From NCBI GenBank assembly GCA_040757115.1, contig JBFLYA010000040.1:1-23651 (forward strand): 23,651 nucleotides of DNA, given 5' to 3'. Shown one piece after another: positions 22,074 to 23,651 of the stretch. This DNA comes from a bacterium (GTDB taxonomy: Bacteria; UBA9089; CG2-30-40-21; SBAY01). The translations under genes and the position numbers were made by a program. The first letter of the stretch is position 1; each line of letters opens with the position of its first letter. Below the pieces are notes generated by a model. That model saw only the letters and a list, made by a program, of their open reading frames with translations, did not search any database and had not been told where the DNA came from.

Positions 22074-23228
22074 ATGATTGAGTTTATTGAAAAACTATTA
22101 AGATGGATATCACTACCAAAGGTTAAGATACAACAAAATCAGGTAGTCTTTAAAGGAAGAAATATCCTCTTTGTAAAAAAATGGTGTTTAGACTTCTTGT
22201 TTTGTGGCATCTTCCTCTCCTTGCTATTTATGGGTAGATATTGTTGGTTTCACTCTTTTTTATGTCTCTTAGTTTTGACATCGCCTTCTTTCATCCTTTT
22301 CTGTATTCTCTTTGCCTTTTTATTCGCTGGCTTTTCCTTTGATGACCAAAAGAGAGAGATAGTTAGATCTAAGGGTATGAGCATCCCTTATGAGAAGGTG
22401 AAGGGTATTTATATAACCGAGGTTGGAAAACTATTAAGGGTTAGTATTAAAGAGAAGGGGTTGTTAAAAGAGAGCTCTCTTGCTGAGGCATTATCTATAG
22501 AGGATAAACAAAGATTGATGGAGGAATTGGATAAAAGATTTCCTCCTGAAATACTTCATGAAAGAAGGTTTTTTATTTGGAGATTTCCAGCACAGACGAT
22601 GATGCTTTTGATTCTTTTTATATCTTCAATCTACATCTTTTATGTATACCAGGAATGTCCGCAGGTTAGAATAATTCCAAAGAAAAGGGGCTGGGAAATT
22701 TCTCAACCTACGAAAGAAAACAGGTATAATCTAAGAGGAATTGCCTTTTCACTTCCTGAAGGCTTTAAGTTTGTGAAAGCAAAAAATGGAAGACTTTTCT
22801 TTAAGAATAAGGAAACAGGGATTGTAGTTGATTCTGGCTTTTATAAATCACTTCCTTCAGCTCTCTCTTTAGAACTTTATTACTTTACTGGAATAAAAGA
22901 GAGTTATGGTCTATATCAAGCAGTTTACTACGCCCGCTTTGGGATAATACCCTTAGTTTTAAAGGCTATTAGGTTAAGTGGCAGGAAAAAGGTAGAGATT
23001 TATGAGATTGAAGAAGAGGTGTTTAAGGGATTCATTATGAGGTGTCTCCAGGATAAAAGATGGGTGGCAGATATCCTTCTAAAGAATAAAAAGAAAGGAT
23101 GGGAGATAAATTTTATGATTTCAAGTTCAAAAAGGATAGAAGAAGATGACTTAAAAACAATTGTAGCTGTTGCTAATGTCACAAGTTCATTACCCGTCCT
23201 GTCTTTAAACTCTACTCGCCCGAAGTAG
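22074..23228 (+). CDS. Membrane protein of unknown function
   Basis: I do not recognise this protein (384 residues from ATG 22074). The in-frame TTG at 22068 would add two residues; I prefer the ATG because GGTAGG lies 6 nt before it. Two hydrophobic helices lie near residues 35-85 (around WCLDFLFCGIFLSLLFMGRY and FILFCILFAFLFAGFSF). They are followed by a soluble segment with a PH-like look (KREIVRSKGMSIPYEKVKGI), a third helix near residues 180-200 (MMLLILFISSIYIFYVY), and a C-terminal domain of about 180 residues with GIAFSLPEGFKFVKAKNGRL. The final residues run into sequence that in another frame is a TPR remnant, so the native C-terminus may be altered. Confidence 0.75.
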   Translation: MIEFIEKLLRWISLPKVKIQQNQVVFKGRNILFVKKWCLDFLFCGIFLSLLFMGRYCWFHSFLCLLVLTSPSFILFCILFAFLFAGFSFDDQKREIVRSKGMSIPYEKVKGIYITEVGKLLRVSIKEKGLLKESSLAEALSIEDKQRLMEELDKRFPPEILHERRFFIWRFPAQTMMLLILFISSIYIFYVYQECPQVRIIPKKRGWEISQPTKENRYNLRGIAFSLPEGFKFVKAKNGRLFFKNKETGIVVDSGFYKSLPSALSLELYYFTGIKESYGLYQAVYYARFGIIPLVLKAIRLSGRKKVEIYEIEEEVFKGFIMRCLQDKRWVADILLKNKKKGWEINFMISSSKRIEEDDLKTIVAVANVTSSLPVLSLNSTRPK

Positions 23229-23341
23229 AACTTGTCTTCGCTCAGCTCCATTTAGCCCGGGGCAACACCACTCAAGCCAAATCATACGCCGAATCCGCCC
23301 ACACCAAAGCCAAATCTATGCACTACCATAGCGTTTTCTAA
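23177..23341 (+). pseudogene. C-terminal remnant of a TPR-type gene
   Basis: An open frame without a start reads SPEVELVFAQLHLARGNTTQ, then AKSYAESAHTKAKSMHYHS and VF-stop. This is a TPR-like helical hairpin, and its GC content is clearly higher than that of the genes to the left. It overlaps the end of the preceding membrane-protein gene in another frame, which suggests a junction where a TPR gene lost its 5' part. Confidence 0.5.
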
Positions 23342-23358
23342 GTAGATATAACATATCA

Positions 23359-23378
23359 TCTCTGTGGTGAACGATTAC
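23359..23378. repeat. Single end of a GTAATCGTTCA-type repeat
   Basis: TCTCTGTGGTGAACGATTAC is the inverse of GTAATCGTTCACCACAGAGA and matches the ends at 4708 and 21436. No partner end is seen in the window. It lies 9 bp before the -35 box of the next promoter. Confidence 0.6.
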
Positions 23379-23387
23379 TAATTTTTC

Positions 23388-23416
23388 TTGACATTGTCAT
23401 ATAAATGTCTTATAAT
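23388..23416 (+). promoter_or_regulatory. Consensus promoter predicting a leaderless mRNA
   Basis: TTGACA (23388-23393), 17-nt spacer and TATAAT (23411-23416), a full consensus match. The ATG at 23423 lies 6 nt after the -10 box, so +1 should fall on or next to it. Confidence 0.75.
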
Positions 23417-23422
23417 TGTAAT

Positions 23423-23584
23423 ATGATAGTTTTTGACTCCTCAACAATCATTCTCCTTGCTAAGATAGAGATTTTAGATGCATTTCTCTTAAATTTCCAG
23501 GACAGAACTTTAGTTACTCCAAAAGTAACTATTCAGCACAATTATTCGATCTGTGCGGTTAGAAGAGAAACCTCCCCGCATTAA
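23423..23584 (+). pseudogene. PIN-domain protein, truncated after about 38 residues
   Basis: The start MIVFDSSTIILLAKIEILDA is a typical PIN-domain first strand with the acidic Asp5 and the SS/T-LILLAKI pattern of VapC-like or DUF3368 proteins. It continues through FLLNFQDRTLVTPKVTIQ. After residue 38 the sequence stops resembling a PIN domain and ends at TAA 23582. Most of the catalytic domain is therefore missing. The promoter is intact. Confidence 0.5.
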
Positions 23585-23651
23585 GGTTAAAGACGTACTC
23601 TCCCTTCTCCGCCGCTGGCGGGGGATTAAGGATGTGAAAATCTTCTCAACT
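23553..23651 (+). other. GC-rich coding fragment, runs off the window
   Basis: In the +1 frame relative to the PIN remnant, an open frame from GTG 23553 reads VRLEEKPPRIKVKDVLSLLR and continues RWRGIKDVKIFST to the window end. Base composition rises in GC here, so this looks like a different gene joined to the truncated PIN gene. Family not recognised; the start is not supported by a ribosome binding site. Confidence 0.3.

Overview
The window comes from a low-GC bacterium with a Gram-negative style envelope: it has an LptF/LptG-type permease, two lipoprotein signal peptides and an inner-membrane SPOR protein. The protein-coding content does not fix the lineage. The very dense intergenic repeats, with stems built from short wobbling motifs, are what I associate with genomes of uncultured candidate-phylum bacteria (inference only). 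Housekeeping genes are interleaved with decayed genes, palindromic elements and one very large signalling or defence gene.

Layout. 1-660: repeats, an orphan promoter, a GC-rich folded element and a decayed antitoxin-like gene. 668-4694 (+): Lrp/AsnC regulator, class I aminotransferase, a nucleotidyltransferase/small-protein pair, folC. 4708-4949: palindromic element between convergent genes. 4969-6871 (-): ispF-gltX with overlapping ends. 7136-12015 (-): a 1575-residue STAND protein (class III cyclase-like domain, NACHT NTPase, 14 WD40 blades), its own promoter and a small coupled ORF. 12109-12570: a short cassette with terminal inverted repeats carrying a GxxExxY protein gene. 12532-13281 (-): ispD. 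13300-13864: repeats and two MITE-like elements. 13891-14310 (-): archease. 14426-18676 (+): family 5 solute-binding lipoprotein, class V aminotransferase, a decayed GxxExxY cassette, a TPR lipoprotein. 18722-19266: four palindromic elements. 19295-21234: SPOR protein and LptF/LptG permease, convergent. 21402-23651: promoter, composite element, unknown membrane protein, then fragments of a TPR gene, a PIN gene and an unknown gene.

How it fits together. ispD and ispF (non-mevalonate isoprenoid pathway) are often adjacent and followed by gltX. Here the same strand order is kept, but about 5.7 kb lies between ispD and ispF, filled by the STAND gene and the GxxExxY cassette, so this looks like an accessory insertion into a core operon.

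The best candidate for an undescribed system is the association of GxxExxY genes with palindromic repeats. One intact and one decayed GxxExxY gene are each enclosed by inverted repeats made of CACCACGGAGACACAGAGG-like or ACCACGAAGAACACGAAG motifs. The same kind of repeat occurs elsewhere in gene-free elements, one of which has perfect 8-9 bp flanking duplications. A GxxExxY protein with a PD-(D/E)XK-like signature acting on such repeats is an inference to test. The second candidate is the cyclase-NACHT-WD40 protein, whose nearly identical blades differ mainly at positions expected to face the ligand. Three genes also show a -10 box only 6-7 nt before the ATG, which predicts leaderless mRNAs.
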